Below, piece after piece: positions 8,856 through 19,128 of a stretch of DNA of 37,235 bases. The translations under genes and the position numbers were made by a program. The notes below the pieces were generated by a model. The model ran no database searches. It was given only the letters and a program-made list of their open reading frames with translations, and was not told the origin of the DNA. Source of the DNA: Candidatus Planktophila lacus (lineage in GTDB: Bacteria > Pseudomonadota > Gammaproteobacteria > Steroidobacterales > Steroidobacteraceae); NCBI GenBank assembly GCA_943331345.2, contig CALQLF020000025.1, forward strand, positions 1 through 37,235, written 5' to 3'. Numbering within the stretch: the first letter of the stretch is position 1; each line of letters begins with the position of its first letter.

Positions 8856-8866
8856 AACAATGCCAA

Positions 8867-10138
<1,272 letters not shown>

Positions 10139-10387
10139 TCAGGTGCCCACGCCGGCGGCCGTGGCCTCTTCCGGCGTGTAGGCGGTGATCGACAACGCGT
10201 GCACCTCACGACCGACCTCATGGCCGACCGCGCCGTAAACGAGTTGATGGCGCTTCAACGGCCGCAGCCCCGCAAATTGCGGCGCGACGACCAGCGCTTC
10301 GAAATGGGTATTGTCTGCGGTCTGTACGTGCGCCTTAGCGCCAGGGAGACCGGCCTCGATTCGGGCCTTAACTGCTGCTGCGTCCAT
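10139..10387 (-). CDS. ibaG: IbaG/YrbA, BolA-family protein
   Basis: IbaG is a small BolA-family partner of monothiol glutaredoxins in iron-sulfur handling. The 82-residue product starts at ATG 10387. It has the BolA core with the conserved His regions (DNTHFEALVVAPQFAG, then LKRHQLVYGAVGHEVGREVHALSITAYTPEE), in which the metal-ligand His next to the fold's end is retained. The longer open frame to 10558 overlaps kdsD and is rejected. It begins an ibaG-murA unit divergent from kdsD (89 nt apart). Confidence 0.93.
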   Translation of the reverse strand: MDAAAVKARIEAGLPGAKAHVQTADNTHFEALVVAPQFAGLRPLKRHQLVYGAVGHEVGREVHALSITAYTPEEATAAGVGT

Positions 10388-10395
10388 AGCGCGGC

Positions 10396-10401
10396 AGTTT
10401 A
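10396..10401 (-). promoter_or_regulatory. candidate -10 element of ibaG-murA
   Basis: TAAACT is read on the minus strand 8 nt before the ibaG ATG, predicting a leader of only 1-2 nt. No convincing -35 or Shine-Dalgarno is visible. Confidence 0.35.
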
Positions 10402-10464
10402 CGGGAAAGTGCGCCGGCGCGTGTCCCGGTGCGCAACCGACGGTAACCCAGTGCCCGGGCGCGC

Positions 10465-10470
10465 TATGAT
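10465..10470 (+). promoter_or_regulatory. -10 element of kdsD, placed for a leaderless mRNA
   Basis: TATGAT lies exactly 6 nt before the kdsD ATG at 10477, so the predicted +1 is the A of the start codon. The 6-nt spacer carries no Shine-Dalgarno. The -35 region is weak. Confidence 0.45.
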
Positions 10471-10476
10471 GCGAGC

Positions 10477-11460
10477 ATGACTGCGCCCCTCGACGATACC
10501 CGCATTCTAGCCGCCGGCCGTGCCGCGCTCGCCACCGAGGCGGCAGCCGTAGCCGCACTGGTGGAACGACTGGACGCCACTTTCGCTGCCGCTTGCCGCT
10601 GCCTCATCAGCGTTCGTGGGCGCGTGGTCGTGACTGGCATGGGGAAGTCCGGGCACGTCGGCAGCAAGATAGCGGCCACCTTGGCCAGCACCGGCACCCC
10701 GGCATTCTTCCTTCACCCCGCCGAGGCCATCCACGGCGATCTAGGCATGATTACCCGCGACGATGGCGTCATCGCCCTGTCGAACAGTGGCGAGACAGCC
10801 GAAGTATTGGCGCTGGTCCCTACTCTGCGCCGCCTCGGCATTCCCGTGGTCGCGCTCACGGGCAACCCGGCGTCTACGCTCGCCACCGCGGCCTCCGTAC
10901 ATCTGGATGTCGCGGTCGCGGCGGAAGCCTGTCCGCTGAATCTGGCACCCACGGCTAGCACCACGGCCACGCTCGCCATGGGCGATGCCCTCGCCGTAGC
11001 CCTGCTGGAACTGCGCGGTTTCACGGCCGAAGATTTCGCTCGCTCCCACCCCGGTGGCAGCCTGGGCCGACGCTTGTTGCTGCACGTTGCCGACGTCATG
11101 CGCAAGGGCGAGGCCGTGCCCGTGGTAGGGCCAGAAACCCCACTGCGGGACGGACTGCTCGAGATGTCCGGCAAGGGCCTTGGCATGACTGCCGTCACGG
11201 ACGCCACCGGCCGACTCCTCGGCATCTACACCGATGGCGACTTGCGGCGCACGCTGGACCATGGACCGGACCTGCGCACCCTCAAGATGCATGAAGTGAT
11301 GACACCAGCGCCCAAAGCCATCCTGCCAACCGCCTTGGCTGCCGATGCTGTCAACCTCATGGAGCAGTACCGCATCACGGCCCTTGCCGTGGTGGACGAC
11401 AGCGGTCATTTGGTAGGCGCCTTGAACGTACACGACCTGCTCCGCGCGGGGGTCATGTGA
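10477..11460 (+). CDS. kdsD: Arabinose 5-phosphate isomerase KdsD (KpsF/GutQ family)
   Basis: KdsD converts ribulose 5-phosphate to arabinose 5-phosphate for Kdo, the inner-core sugar of LPS. The 327-residue product has an N-terminal SIS sugar-isomerase domain (about 40-180) with TGMGKSGHVGSKIAATLAS and SNSGETAEVLAL. The SHPGGSLGRRLL segment follows, then two CBS domains (about 205-327). Its stop overlaps the kdsC start by 4 nt (GTGA). The order kdsD-kdsC-lptC-lptA-lptB-rpoN-hpf identifies it as KdsD rather than capsule KpsF or GutQ. Confidence 0.97.
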   Translation: MTAPLDDTRILAAGRAALATEAAAVAALVERLDATFAAACRCLISVRGRVVVTGMGKSGHVGSKIAATLASTGTPAFFLHPAEAIHGDLGMITRDDGVIALSNSGETAEVLALVPTLRRLGIPVVALTGNPASTLATAASVHLDVAVAAEACPLNLAPTASTTATLAMGDALAVALLELRGFTAEDFARSHPGGSLGRRLLLHVADVMRKGEAVPVVGPETPLRDGLLEMSGKGLGMTAVTDATGRLLGIYTDGDLRRTLDHGPDLRTLKMHEVMTPAPKAILPTALAADAVNLMEQYRITALAVVDDSGHLVGALNVHDLLRAGVM

Positions 11461-11978
11461 ACCCGGGCGGGCGCTCGCAAGCACAGGGCACGCCTCTCGC
11501 GGGCATCCGCCTGCTCGTGCTGGATGTGGACGGCGTACTGACGGATGGTCGTCTCTACTTCGGCGCGGAAGGCGAAGCACTCAAAGTCTTTCATGTGCGC
11601 GATGGGTATGGCTTGAAACTGCTGCAACGCAGCGGCCTGCAACTCGTCGTGGTCTCGGGCCGCCGCGCCGCGGCCGTAGACGCGCGCATGGGTGAACTCG
11701 GCATCGCTGACGTGCACCAAGGAGTCGCCGACAAGGTGGCCACGGTCACCGCCATCGCCGCTGCTGCTGGAATCCCTCTTTCTGCCGTGGCGTGCATCAC
11801 CGACGACACCACCGACCTGCCACTGATGGCCGCCGTGGGGTTGGCGGTTGCGGTAGCAGATGCGCACCCAGCAGTACTCGCGGCTGCACACCACATCACC
11901 ACGCTGCCCGGTGGGCAAGGCGCGGTTCGCCAACTCTGCGATGCCCTGCTGGCAGTCCGCGGCGAGGTTCCCAAGTGA
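11457..11978 (+). CDS. kdsC: KDO-8-phosphate phosphatase KdsC (HAD superfamily)
   Basis: KdsC removes the phosphate from Kdo 8-phosphate. The 173-residue product is a C0-type HAD phosphatase with no cap domain. The nucleophile motif is DVDGVLTDG (Asp23/Asp25), motif II is VSGRRAA and the motif III Lys is about 93. Motif IV reads TDDTTD (115-120), where the family usually has GDDxxD, so the acidic Mg ligands are kept but the preceding Gly is Thr. The start is GTG, overlapping the kdsD stop by 4 nt, and the stop overlaps the lptC start in the same way. Confidence 0.95.
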   Translation: MNPGGRSQAQGTPLAGIRLLVLDVDGVLTDGRLYFGAEGEALKVFHVRDGYGLKLLQRSGLQLVVVSGRRAAAVDARMGELGIADVHQGVADKVATVTAIAAAAGIPLSAVACITDDTTDLPLMAAVGLAVAVADAHPAVLAAAHHITTLPGGQGAVRQLCDALLAVRGEVPK

Positions 11979-12544
11979 CTACCAGTCGGTGGCGCCAAGC
12001 TGCGGCGCTAAGCGGCTTCGGCTTGCTCGCCGCAGTCACGGCATGGTGGGGTTATCGCCCGGAAGAAACCCCTGAAGCCGGTAACCAGTCCTTGGCGGCT
12101 CCCGCCTACAGCCTGCGCTCGGCAGTCTTAGAAGAAACCGGCCCTGACGGTCGCTGGCGCCTCCACATCGAGACCGAGACCGCCAGCGAATCCGCTCCCG
12201 GCAGCCGTGAAATCGACCTGCAAGGCGTTCACGCGCAGTACCACCCCGGTTCACCGGATGCGTGGCGCCTGCAGGCCAAGCAAGGCCACCTACCTGCGGG
12301 TGGCCACCGCCTCCTGCTCAGTGGCGGGGTGGAACTGGAACCCGTGGTCAGGCGCGAAATCGCCTCGCCCAGAATTTCCACTACCAGGCTCGCGTTGGAC
12401 CTCGAACACGAACGGGCCACCACCGCCGCGCCGGTCACCATCCACTTCGGCCCACACGATCTCGGGGCCATTGGACTCACGGCCGATATGAAGGCCGGGA
12501 CGCTACGGCTAGAATCGGCACTCCATGGCACTTTCCAACATTAA
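11975..12544 (+). CDS. lptC: LptC, LPS transport bitopic membrane protein
   Basis: LptC accepts LPS from the LptB2FG extractor and hands it to LptA. The 189-residue product starts at GTG 11975, overlapping the kdsC stop by 4 nt. It has one N-terminal membrane helix (AALSGFGLLAAVTAWWGY) followed by a beta-jellyroll periplasmic domain (ATTAAPVTIHFGPHDLGAIGLTADM near the end). The longer upstream frame runs inside kdsC and is not used. The last 20 nt overlap lptA. Sequence conservation in LptC is low, so the call leans on length, topology and position. Confidence 0.92.
   Translation: MTTSRWRQAAALSGFGLLAAVTAWWGYRPEETPEAGNQSLAAPAYSLRSAVLEETGPDGRWRLHIETETASESAPGSREIDLQGVHAQYHPGSPDAWRLQAKQGHLPAGGHRLLLSGGVELEPVVRREIASPRISTTRLALDLEHERATTAAPVTIHFGPHDLGAIGLTADMKAGTLRLESALHGTFQH
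12510..12515 (+). promoter_or_regulatory. possible internal -10 for lptA-lptB-rpoN
   Basis: TAGAAT lies within the 3' end of lptC, 9 nt before the lptA ATG (predicted leader about 3 nt). No clear -35 is seen. In E. coli lptA also has its own internal promoter, which makes the position plausible. Confidence 0.3.
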
Positions 12545-13202
12545 ACTCTGGCGCAAACCCCTCGGTTTCGCGCTTTGCGCCTTGCTGGCACCGGCCACGG
12601 TGCTGGCTGCCGCTGCGCCGCGCGCCAGCCAGCCCATCGCGCTGGACGCCGCCTCTTCAGATTTCGACTACAAGAACAACTCCCTGCGCTTCAGGGAAAT
12701 TCGGCTGTCGCAGGGTGTTCTGCGAGTGGAGGCGACCGAAGCTCTCGCTACGGGCCTGAACTTCGACAATAGCCAGTGGACTTTCCACGGCGCCGTCAAG
12801 ATCACCACGGCAGACGGCACCCTGACGAGCGACACCGCGACGGTGGACTTCCGCGACAACACCCTGGCACGCGCGCTGATCAACGGCAGTCCAGCCACGT
12901 TCTCCCAGCAACGCCCACCGACCACGCCAGGGGGTAAGCCCCGCCAGGTGCATGGCGCCGCGGGCCGCATCGACTACGATCTGGCGGCCGGCACGGTCCG
13001 CCTCAGCGAATCGGCCACGCTCTCTGATGGCGCCAATGAGATTGCCGGCAAGACGCTCGTTTACGGTCTGCGCGACCAGCGCGTGCTCGCCAACCCGGGC
13101 GAGCAATCCACCGAACGAGTGCGCATCACCATCCAGCCGGGCACCCTAAGCGACACCCCGGGCACCAAAATGCCCGACCGTGCAAAAGAGGGTCCGCCGT
13201 GA
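12525..13202 (+). CDS. lptA: LptA, periplasmic LPS bridge protein
   Basis: LptA oligomerises into the periplasmic bridge that carries LPS from LptC to LptD. The 225-residue product has a Sec signal (about 1-29, [20 protein letters not shown]) and then the OstA/LptA beta-jellyroll. The jellyroll includes [34 protein letters not shown] and [19 protein letters not shown]. The C-terminal tail is hydrophilic. It overlaps lptC by 20 nt and lptB by 4 nt (GTGA). Confidence 0.95.
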   Translation: MALSNIKLWRKPLGFALCALLAPATVLAAAAPRASQPIALDAASSDFDYKNNSLRFREIRLSQGVLRVEATEALATGLNFDNSQWTFHGAVKITTADGTLTSDTATVDFRDNTLARALINGSPATFSQQRPPTTPGGKPRQVHGAAGRIDYDLAAGTVRLSESATLSDGANEIAGKTLVYGLRDQRVLANPGEQSTERVRITIQPGTLSDTPGTKMPDRAKEGPP

Positions 13203-13927
13203 CCGTCCGTCTGCAGGCCACGGGCCTCTCGAAGCGCTACAAGGCAAGGCAAGTCGTCAAAGACATCTCCCTCAGCGTCGGCCCCGGCGAAATTGTCGGC
13301 TTGCTCGGCCCGAACGGCGCCGGTAAAACCACCGCCTTCTACATGATCGTCGGCCTAGTGCCTTGCGACGGCGGCAGCGTCACCTTGGGGGAACAAGACC
13401 TCACCTCCCTGCCCATGCATCTGCGGGCCAGGGCCGGCGTCGGGTATTTGCCGCAAGAGCCTTCGGTCTTCCGGCGCCTGAGCGTGGCTGACAATCTGCT
13501 CGCCATCCTGGAAACCCGTCCGAATCTGGACGCTGAAGCACGGCAGCAACGGCTCGAAGCGCTACTCGACGAACTGCATATCGGCCACCTGCGCGACAAT
13601 CTTGGCCAGAGTTTGTCCGGCGGAGAGCGGCGGCGCGTGGAAATTGCCCGTGCGCTGGCCGCCGACCCTCAGTTCATCCTGCTGGACGAACCCTTCGCCG
13701 GTGTTGACCCAGTATCCGTAGCCGACATCCAGCGCATCGTGGCGCACCTGCGTGACCGTGGGATCGGCGTGCTCATCACCGACCACCAGGTGCGCGAAAC
13801 GCTGGGAATTTGCTCCCGCGCCTACATCGTCAACCAAGGTGCGGTCATCGCCTCCGGCACGGCCGCAGAAATTCTGGCCAACCCGGAGGTGCGTTCCGTT
13901 TACCTCGGTCAGGACTTCAAGATGTGA
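13199..13927 (+). CDS. lptB: LptB, ATPase of the LPS exporter
   Basis: LptB is the cytoplasmic ATPase that powers LPS extraction with LptF and LptG. The 242-residue ABC protein has Walker [11 protein letters not shown]-loop [14 protein letters not shown] (the typical LptB form), signature [15 protein letters not shown], Walker [14 protein letters not shown] and the switch His in ITDHQVRE. The start is GTG, overlapping the lptA stop by 4 nt. The partner genes lptF and lptG are not in the window. Confidence 0.98.
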   Translation: MTVRLQATGLSKRYKARQVVKDISLSVGPGEIVGLLGPNGAGKTTAFYMIVGLVPCDGGSVTLGEQDLTSLPMHLRARAGVGYLPQEPSVFRRLSVADNLLAILETRPNLDAEARQQRLEALLDELHIGHLRDNLGQSLSGGERRRVEIARALAADPQFILLDEPFAGVDPVSVADIQRIVAHLRDRGIGVLITDHQVRETLGICSRAYIVNQGAVIASGTAAEILANPEVRSVYLGQDFKM

Positions 13928-13974
13928 CGGCGCGCGCAGTGCCCCACACGCCCCGCGCGAGACACTGACGGCAG

Positions 13975-15450
13975 ATGCTCAAGCCCTCCCTGCAACTCCG
14001 TCTCGGCCAACAGCTGACGATGACGCCCCAGCTGCAACAAGCCATTCGGCTGTTGCAACTGACAGCGCTCGACCTCCAGCAGCAGATTCGCGAGACGCTC
14101 GAGACGAACGTCATGCTGGAGGTAGACGAGGAAGCCGATTACGGTCTGGAAGTGCCCCTATCCGAGGCGCGTACCGCCGCCAGCGATGACGGCGACGGGG
14201 ACCCCACGGAGTTGCCCGACGGAAGGGATGGCGCCATCACGGATGCCACCGACTCCGAGGGCATGGCGGAAAACTGCGATTGGGACGAAGGCCCGACGGC
14301 GGCCGCCAGCGATACGCCTTGGTCCGGCCCGGACGATCGCGACCAGGATTACTCGGACCCCGCCGGCAAAACCCTGCGCGACCACTTGCTCTGGCAGTTG
14401 GAGATGACCCGGCTCGATGCCCGCAAGGCCGCCCTAGGGCGCGCGCTCATTGATGCTGTGGACGATGACGGCTACCTGCGCGACACCCTCGAAGAAGTAT
14501 GCGCGGTGGTTCATCCCGAATTCCCCGAGGCCGACACGGATGAGGCTGAAGCCGTCCTCATGTTGGTGCAAGCTTTCGACCCACCCGGCGTGGCTGCCCG
14601 CTCGCCGGGCGAATGCATTGCGCTGCAACTGGCACAACTGGACCCCGCTACCCCAGCGCTGGCACTAGCCCGGGACATCGCGCTGAACCATCTGGCGCTC
14701 GTCGCCGGCCAACAAATGGCCATGCTGCGCAGGCAAACCCATGCCAGCGACGCCGAACTGGAAATAGCCATCGCGCTGGTTCGCACCTGCAACCCGCACC
14801 CCGGCAACGCCATCCATACGCCAGACCCCGAATACGTCGTCCCAGACGTTTATGTCCATCGTACGGAGGGCCGCTGGCAGGTGGATCTGAACCCCGGCGC
14901 CTTGCCGAAGGTACGGGTCAACGAGCAATACGCCGGCTATCTCACGCGCGCCGCCGACCATGCTCCTTTGCGTACCCAATTGCAGGAAGCGCGCTGGCTG
15001 CTGCGCAGCCTCGAGATTCGTAACGAGACTTTGCTGAAGGTGGCGCGCTGTATCGTGCAGCGTCAGACCGGTTTCTTCGACAATGGCGAAGAAGCGATGG
15101 TGCCCATGGTGCTGCGCGACATCGCCGAGGCCGTGGACATGCACGAAAGCACCATCTCGCGCGTCACCACTGCCAAGTACATGCACACGCCGCGCGGAGT
15201 GCTGGAGTTCCGTTTCTTTTTCTCCAGCCATGTCGCCGGTGCGGACGGCGGCGAACTGTCCTCAACGGCGGTCCGCGCCAAAATACGCAAACTCATCGCC
15301 GGCGAGCAGCCGGGCGTACCATTGTCCGACGCTCGGCTCGCCGAAGTGCTGTCTGAAGGTGGCGCACAGGTGGCGCGCCGCACGGTGGCGAAGTACCGTG
15401 AGTCCATGAACATCCCCACATCATCAGAGAGGAAACGCAACCAACGCTAG
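13975..15450 (+). CDS. rpoN: RNA polymerase sigma-54 factor RpoN
   Basis: Sigma-54 directs RNA polymerase to -24/-12 promoters with the help of AAA+ activators. The 491-residue product has the Gln/Leu-rich region I (SLQLRLGQQLTMTPQLQQAIRLLQL), an acidic region II, the core-binding domain and the C-terminal DNA-binding part. The RpoN box ARRTVAKYRE is present near the end (NIPTSSERKR follows). It lies 47 nt after lptB, in the conserved lptB-rpoN-hpf order. Confidence 0.98.
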   Translation: MLKPSLQLRLGQQLTMTPQLQQAIRLLQLTALDLQQQIRETLETNVMLEVDEEADYGLEVPLSEARTAASDDGDGDPTELPDGRDGAITDATDSEGMAENCDWDEGPTAAASDTPWSGPDDRDQDYSDPAGKTLRDHLLWQLEMTRLDARKAALGRALIDAVDDDGYLRDTLEEVCAVVHPEFPEADTDEAEAVLMLVQAFDPPGVAARSPGECIALQLAQLDPATPALALARDIALNHLALVAGQQMAMLRRQTHASDAELEIAIALVRTCNPHPGNAIHTPDPEYVVPDVYVHRTEGRWQVDLNPGALPKVRVNEQYAGYLTRAADHAPLRTQLQEARWLLRSLEIRNETLLKVARCIVQRQTGFFDNGEEAMVPMVLRDIAEAVDMHESTISRVTTAKYMHTPRGVLEFRFFFSSHVAGADGGELSSTAVRAKIRKLIAGEQPGVPLSDARLAEVLSEGGAQVARRTVAKYRESMNIPTSSERKRNQR

Positions 15451-15537
15451 AACGGGAGGGCTGAAGGACGCAACCGCCCCACCCCGAGAACCCACTTTCC
15501 AAGCCGCCTTCGGGCGCCACAGCAGAAGGAAGAGATC

Positions 15538-15858
15538 ATGCAATTGATGCTCACCGGACACCATGTCGAAGTCACCCAATCCATGCGCGACTACGTCGGC
15601 AAGCGATTGGAACGTGTCTCACGTCACTTCGATCAGGTCATCGACCTCCACTGCGTCCTTACTGTCGAGAAACTCGAGCACAAGGCTGAAGCCACTGCGC
15701 ATGTCAGCGGTAGCACCCTGCACGCCGATGCCGTGGCCGAGAACATGTACGCCGCCATCGACGCGCTGGCGGACAAGCTCGACCGCCTCGTCAAGAAACA
15801 CAAGGAAAAGAAGGCGGACCACCACGCGGCCGAAGCGCCGCGCGGTCGCGCCGTCTAG
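15538..15858 (+). CDS. hpf: Hibernation promoting factor, short HPF/RaiA family
   Basis: HPF binds the 30S decoding centre and promotes 100S ribosome dimers in stationary phase. The 106-residue product is of the short type, without the C-terminal dimerisation domain of long HPF. Visible are ITG-like MQLMLTGHHVEVTQSMRDYV and ADAVAENMYAAIDALADKLDRLVKKHKEK. A clear Shine-Dalgarno (AAGGAAGAG) precedes the ATG, unlike many unit-leading genes in this window. It sits between rpoN and rapZ. Confidence 0.97.
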   Translation: MQLMLTGHHVEVTQSMRDYVGKRLERVSRHFDQVIDLHCVLTVEKLEHKAEATAHVSGSTLHADAVAENMYAAIDALADKLDRLVKKHKEKKADHHAAEAPRGRAV

Positions 15859-15954
15859 CCGTTTGGCAGCTCGGGTGCCATGACGGTGCCCGGGCCTGCC
15901 GCCGCAGGACAGAGGCTCCCAGGCGGGTGGCAACGCGCCACCGTGCCGGCGCGT

Positions 15955-15960
15955 TATCAT
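15955..15960 (+). promoter_or_regulatory. candidate -10 element of rapZ
   Basis: TATCAT lies about 28 nt before the rapZ ATG in the 130-nt hpf-rapZ gap. No matching -35 is seen. The gap has no coding sequence and no T-rich terminator; it occupies the place where ptsN usually sits. Confidence 0.3.
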
Positions 15961-15988
15961 TGACGCAGTTCCTGCGGAGTCTCCCTCT

Positions 15989-16864
15989 ATGGCCGGTTCA
16001 TTGCGTCTGCTCGTCATCAGCGGCCTGTCCGGCTCGGGCAAGTCCGTGGCGCTGCATATGCTCGAGGATCTCGGGTATTACTGCGTCGACAATCTGCCAG
16101 CCGGCTTGCTGAATACCTTCGTGTCGCACCTCGTGCGGCACCCGGAAAGCAGTTATGCCCGTGCGGCCGTCGGGCTGGACGCGCGCAACCGCGCCGCGGA
16201 TCTCGCCGCCATCCCGGGTCTCATCAAGGACCTCCGCCAAGCGGCCATCGACTGCGACGTGCTGTTCCTCCACGCCGACGATGAGGCCCTCCTGCGCCGC
16301 TACGGCGACACCCGGCGCCGCCACCCCTTGGCGAAAGCGGGCCGTTCGCTGCGCGAAGCGATTGGCGAAGAACGCCGTCTGCTTAGGCCGGTCACGGACG
16401 CCGCCGATCTGGTGCTCGACACCACCCAGACCAGCGTTCATCAATTGCGCGAAACCATCCGGCAGCGCGTCGACGCGCGCCAGAGCGGGCGCCTTTCCAT
16501 CCTGTTCGAATCGTTCGGCTTCAAAGACCGTTTGCCCGCCGATGTCGATTTCGTCTTCGATGCGCGTACGCTGCCCAATCCCTATTGGGACCCGGCTCTG
16601 AAACACTTGAGTGGTCTGGACGCGCCGGTAGCCGAATTTCTGGCTGCCCAGCCTGCCGTCACCGAGTTTTTGGAGGACGTTGCCAACTTCATCGCCCGGC
16701 GCATCCCGGCCTACCAGGCAGCCAATCGCGGCTACCTTACCGTCGCCGTGGGCTGCACCGGCGGCCAGCATCGCTCGGTCTACCTGGTTGACCGACTCGC
16801 GGCACGGTTCGCCGCTGAATATCCTGGCGTTTTGGCCAGGCACACGGGTCTGGAACCACGCTAG
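15989..16864 (+). CDS. rapZ: RapZ, RNase adapter / nucleotide-binding protein
   Basis: In enterics RapZ binds the small RNAs GlmY/GlmZ and guides RNase E, linking amino-sugar supply to cell-wall and LPS synthesis. The 291-residue product has Walker A GLSGSGKS (about 12-19), VDNLPAGLL, the central ILFESFGFKDRLPADVDFVFDARTLPNPYW-type stretch, and C-terminal GCTGGQHRSV. All are diagnostic of the YvcJ/RapZ family. Here it follows hpf without ptsN. Whether it has sRNA partners in this organism is unknown. It ends 3 nt from the end of tldD on the opposite strand. Confidence 0.97.
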   Translation: MAGSLRLLVISGLSGSGKSVALHMLEDLGYYCVDNLPAGLLNTFVSHLVRHPESSYARAAVGLDARNRAADLAAIPGLIKDLRQAAIDCDVLFLHADDEALLRRYGDTRRRHPLAKAGRSLREAIGEERRLLRPVTDAADLVLDTTQTSVHQLRETIRQRVDARQSGRLSILFESFGFKDRLPADVDFVFDARTLPNPYWDPALKHLSGLDAPVAEFLAAQPAVTEFLEDVANFIARRIPAYQAANRGYLTVAVGCTGGQHRSVYLVDRLAARFAAEYPGVLARHTGLEPR

Positions 16865-16867
16865 ACC

Positions 16868-18304
16868 TCAGCCGCCTGTGCCACCAACGGTCAGGGAATC
16901 AATGCGCAGCGTGGGTTGCCCAACACCCACAGGCACGCTCTGGCCTTCCTTGCCACAGGTGCCAACGCCAGCATCCAACTGCAAGTCATGGCCCACCATC
17001 GACACACGCGTCAGCACGTCGGGCCCGTTGCCGATAAGCGTGGCGCCCTTCACAGGGCGCGTGACGCGCCCCCCTTCGATGAGATAAGCCTCGCTGGCCG
17101 AAAACACGAACTTGCCGGAAGTGATGTCGACCTGCCCACCACCGAAGTTCACCGCGTAGAGTCCATCGCGCACCGACTCGAGAATCTCCGCCGGGTCGTG
17201 CGGCCCAGGGCGCATGTAGGTATTCGTCATACGCGGCAAAATCGGGCTGGCGAAAGATTCGCGCCGACCATTGCCCGTCGGGGCCACGCCCATCAGACGA
17301 GCGTTCTGCTTGTCTTGCAAGTAACCGCGCAACACGCCGTCTTCAATGAGCGTGGTGCACTGGGTGGGCGTGCCTTCGTCGTCGATGTTCAAAGAACCGC
17401 GACGCCGGTCCAACGTGCCATCGTCGACGACAGTACAGAGCGGGCTCGCCACCTTCTCGCCGACGCGTCCGGCGAAAGCGGAAGTGCCCTTGCGGTTGAA
17501 GTCGCCTTCCAGACCGTGACCAATGGCTTCGTGCAGCAAGATGCCGGGCCAACCGGCCGCAAGCACCACCGGCATGGTGCCGGCCGGGGCGGCCACCGCC
17601 TCGAGGTTCACCAAGGCTTGCCGCACGGCTTCGCGCGCCAAGGCTTCACCACGTTCCAGCGTCAGCAACTCATCCAAGCCATAACGCCCACCGGTGCCTT
17701 GGTAGCCTTGTTCACGTCGCCCGTCTTTCTCGACGATGACTGACACGTTCATGCGCACCAAGGGGCGCACGTCCGCCGCGAGCGTGCCATCCAGCGCGGC
17801 CACCAATACCACTTCGTGGGAGCCGACGATGCTCGCCATCACTTGCCTTACCCGCGGGTCCTGCGCGCGTGCATAGCGGTCAAGGTGCTCGAGGAAGGCC
17901 ACCTTGTCAGGGTCGCTACGCGTGGCTACCGGGTCATCGGCCAGGTAAAGGCTTTTGCCTTCGCGCGCCTTAAAGGCCTGCACGGGCGCGCCCTGCCCAC
18001 CCTGACGGGCGATAGCACGCGCTGCGCGCGCAGCCTCCAGCAGGGCGTCTCTGGAGAGTTCATCGGAGTATGCAAAACCCGTCTTCTCCCCAGTGAGTGC
18101 ACGCACCCCCACGCCTTGCTCGATGCTGTGGGCACCGTCCTTCACCGTGCCATCTTCCAGCGACCAGCTTTCGGACCGACCCGACTGGAAGTAGAGGTCG
18201 GCGTCGTCCACTCCAGCGCTGGCCACCAAGCCCAGCGCCTCTTGCAGGTCGGCCAAAGAAAGCCCAGCGGGCTCAAGCAAACGGGTTTGGGCAAGTTTCA
18301 GCAA
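16868..18304 (-). CDS. tldD: TldD, metalloprotease component
   Basis: TldD forms a heterodimeric Zn-dependent protease with TldE/PmbA that degrades unfolded peptides and takes part in microcin and antitoxin processing. The metal-binding [12 protein letters not shown] motif is intact, as are [17 protein letters not shown] and the C-terminal [13 protein letters not shown]. The frame is open to 18436, but the upstream part lies inside nit. A TTG at 18304, 8 nt behind a GAGG, gives 478 residues, close to the family's roughly 480, and overlaps nit by 7 nt. The start is inferred. tldE is not in the window. Confidence 0.95.
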   Translation of the reverse strand: MLKLAQTRLLEPAGLSLADLQEALGLVASAGVDDADLYFQSGRSESWSLEDGTVKDGAHSIEQGVGVRALTGEKTGFAYSDELSRDALLEAARAARAIARQGGQGAPVQAFKAREGKSLYLADDPVATRSDPDKVAFLEHLDRYARAQDPRVRQVMASIVGSHEVVLVAALDGTLAADVRPLVRMNVSVIVEKDGRREQGYQGTGGRYGLDELLTLERGEALAREAVRQALVNLEAVAAPAGTMPVVLAAGWPGILLHEAIGHGLEGDFNRKGTSAFAGRVGEKVASPLCTVVDDGTLDRRRGSLNIDDEGTPTQCTTLIEDGVLRGYLQDKQNARLMGVAPTGNGRRESFASPILPRMTNTYMRPGPHDPAEILESVRDGLYAVNFGGGQVDITSGKFVFSASEAYLIEGGRVTRPVKGATLIGNGPDVLTRVSMVGHDLQLDAGVGTCGKEGQSVPVGVGQPTLRIDSLTVGGTGG

Positions 18305-19128
18305 GAGGAGGACCTCGACAGAACACGGTTTTGCAAACAGGGGAAGGATACACGCGTGGCTTGTTGCGCTTCGCGGTCCAGTGCGGCCAGGACCACCCCC
18401 GCGCCACGCGGCCGCCGGGACAACACACGCCCCCACGGGTCGACAATGAGGCTATCACCGTAGGTCTCGCGACCATTCGCATGCACGCCACTCTGGGCGG
18501 GCGCCAGCACGAAACAAAGGTTCTCGATGGCCCGCGCACGTAGCAGCACTTCCCAGTGGGCACGACCAGTGGGCGCCGTGAAGGCCGAGGGAATGGTGAA
18601 GACTTCGGCACCAGCCGACACCATCTCGCGATACAACTCCGGGAAGCGCATGTCGTAGCAGACACTGAGACCGACCCGCCCGATGGGCGTATCAACTAGC
18701 GCCACCTTGCCGCCAGGCGAGATATGGTCCGACTCACGGTAGCGCTCCGCGCGTCCGGGCAGGTCCACGTCAAACAGATGAATCTTGTCGTAACGGGCAA
18801 CTCTTCGTCCGGAAGCATCGTAGACCGGGCAGCAGGCCGCCGGGCGTGCGTCACCGGACACGGTGACAGGAATGGTGCCGCCCACAATCCACAGACCCAG
18901 ACGCGCCGCTGTTTCTGCGAGGAAGTCCTGAATGGGGCCACTGCCGTCAGGTTCTGCGGCCGCACGCCGCGCGGCATCGTTGCGCGGCATCAACGCGAAA
19001 TTCTCGGGCAGTACCGCCAGCACGGCGCCACCAGCTTTGGCAGCCGCCAACCACTGTCCCGCTGCGGCGAGGTTGTCGGCCACCGTATCGCCCGAAGTCA
19101 TTTGCACCACGGCAGCCATCGGTTTCAT
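18298..19128 (-). CDS. Carbon-nitrogen hydrolase, Nit1/omega-amidase type
   Basis: This is a nitrilase-superfamily amidohydrolase. The 276-residue product has the Glu-Lys-Cys triad at Glu42 (LPENFALM), Lys115 ([11 protein letters not shown]) and Cys157 ([13 protein letters not shown]). The [19 protein letters not shown] segment is typical of the Nit branch that removes deaminated glutathione or 2-oxoamide side products. It starts at ATG 19128, overlapping the yhdP stop by 4 nt (ATGA), with AGGAGTGG as Shine-Dalgarno. Placement between yhdP and tldD is conserved in pseudomonads, as I recall. The exact substrate is inferred. Confidence 0.93.
   Translation of the reverse strand: MKPMAAVVQMTSGDTVADNLAAAGQWLAAAKAGGAVLAVLPENFALMPRNDAARRAAAEPDGSGPIQDFLAETAARLGLWIVGGTIPVTVSGDARPAACCPVYDASGRRVARYDKIHLFDVDLPGRAERYRESDHISPGGKVALVDTPIGRVGLSVCYDMRFPELYREMVSAGAEVFTIPSAFTAPTGRAHWEVLLRARAIENLCFVLAPAQSGVHANGRETYGDSLIVDPWGRVLSRRPRGAGVVLAALDREAQQATRVSFPCLQNRVLSRSSSC

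Noticed and set aside
15872-15892. Hairpin CGGGTGCC/GGTGCCCG after hpf as a terminator
   Set aside because: Two of the eight pairs are G-T wobbles and no T-run follows, so I do not call it a terminator.
15998-16843. Minus-strand open frame of 281 codons opposite rapZ
   Set aside because: rapZ carries diagnostic motifs; the antisense frame is a codon-bias artefact.
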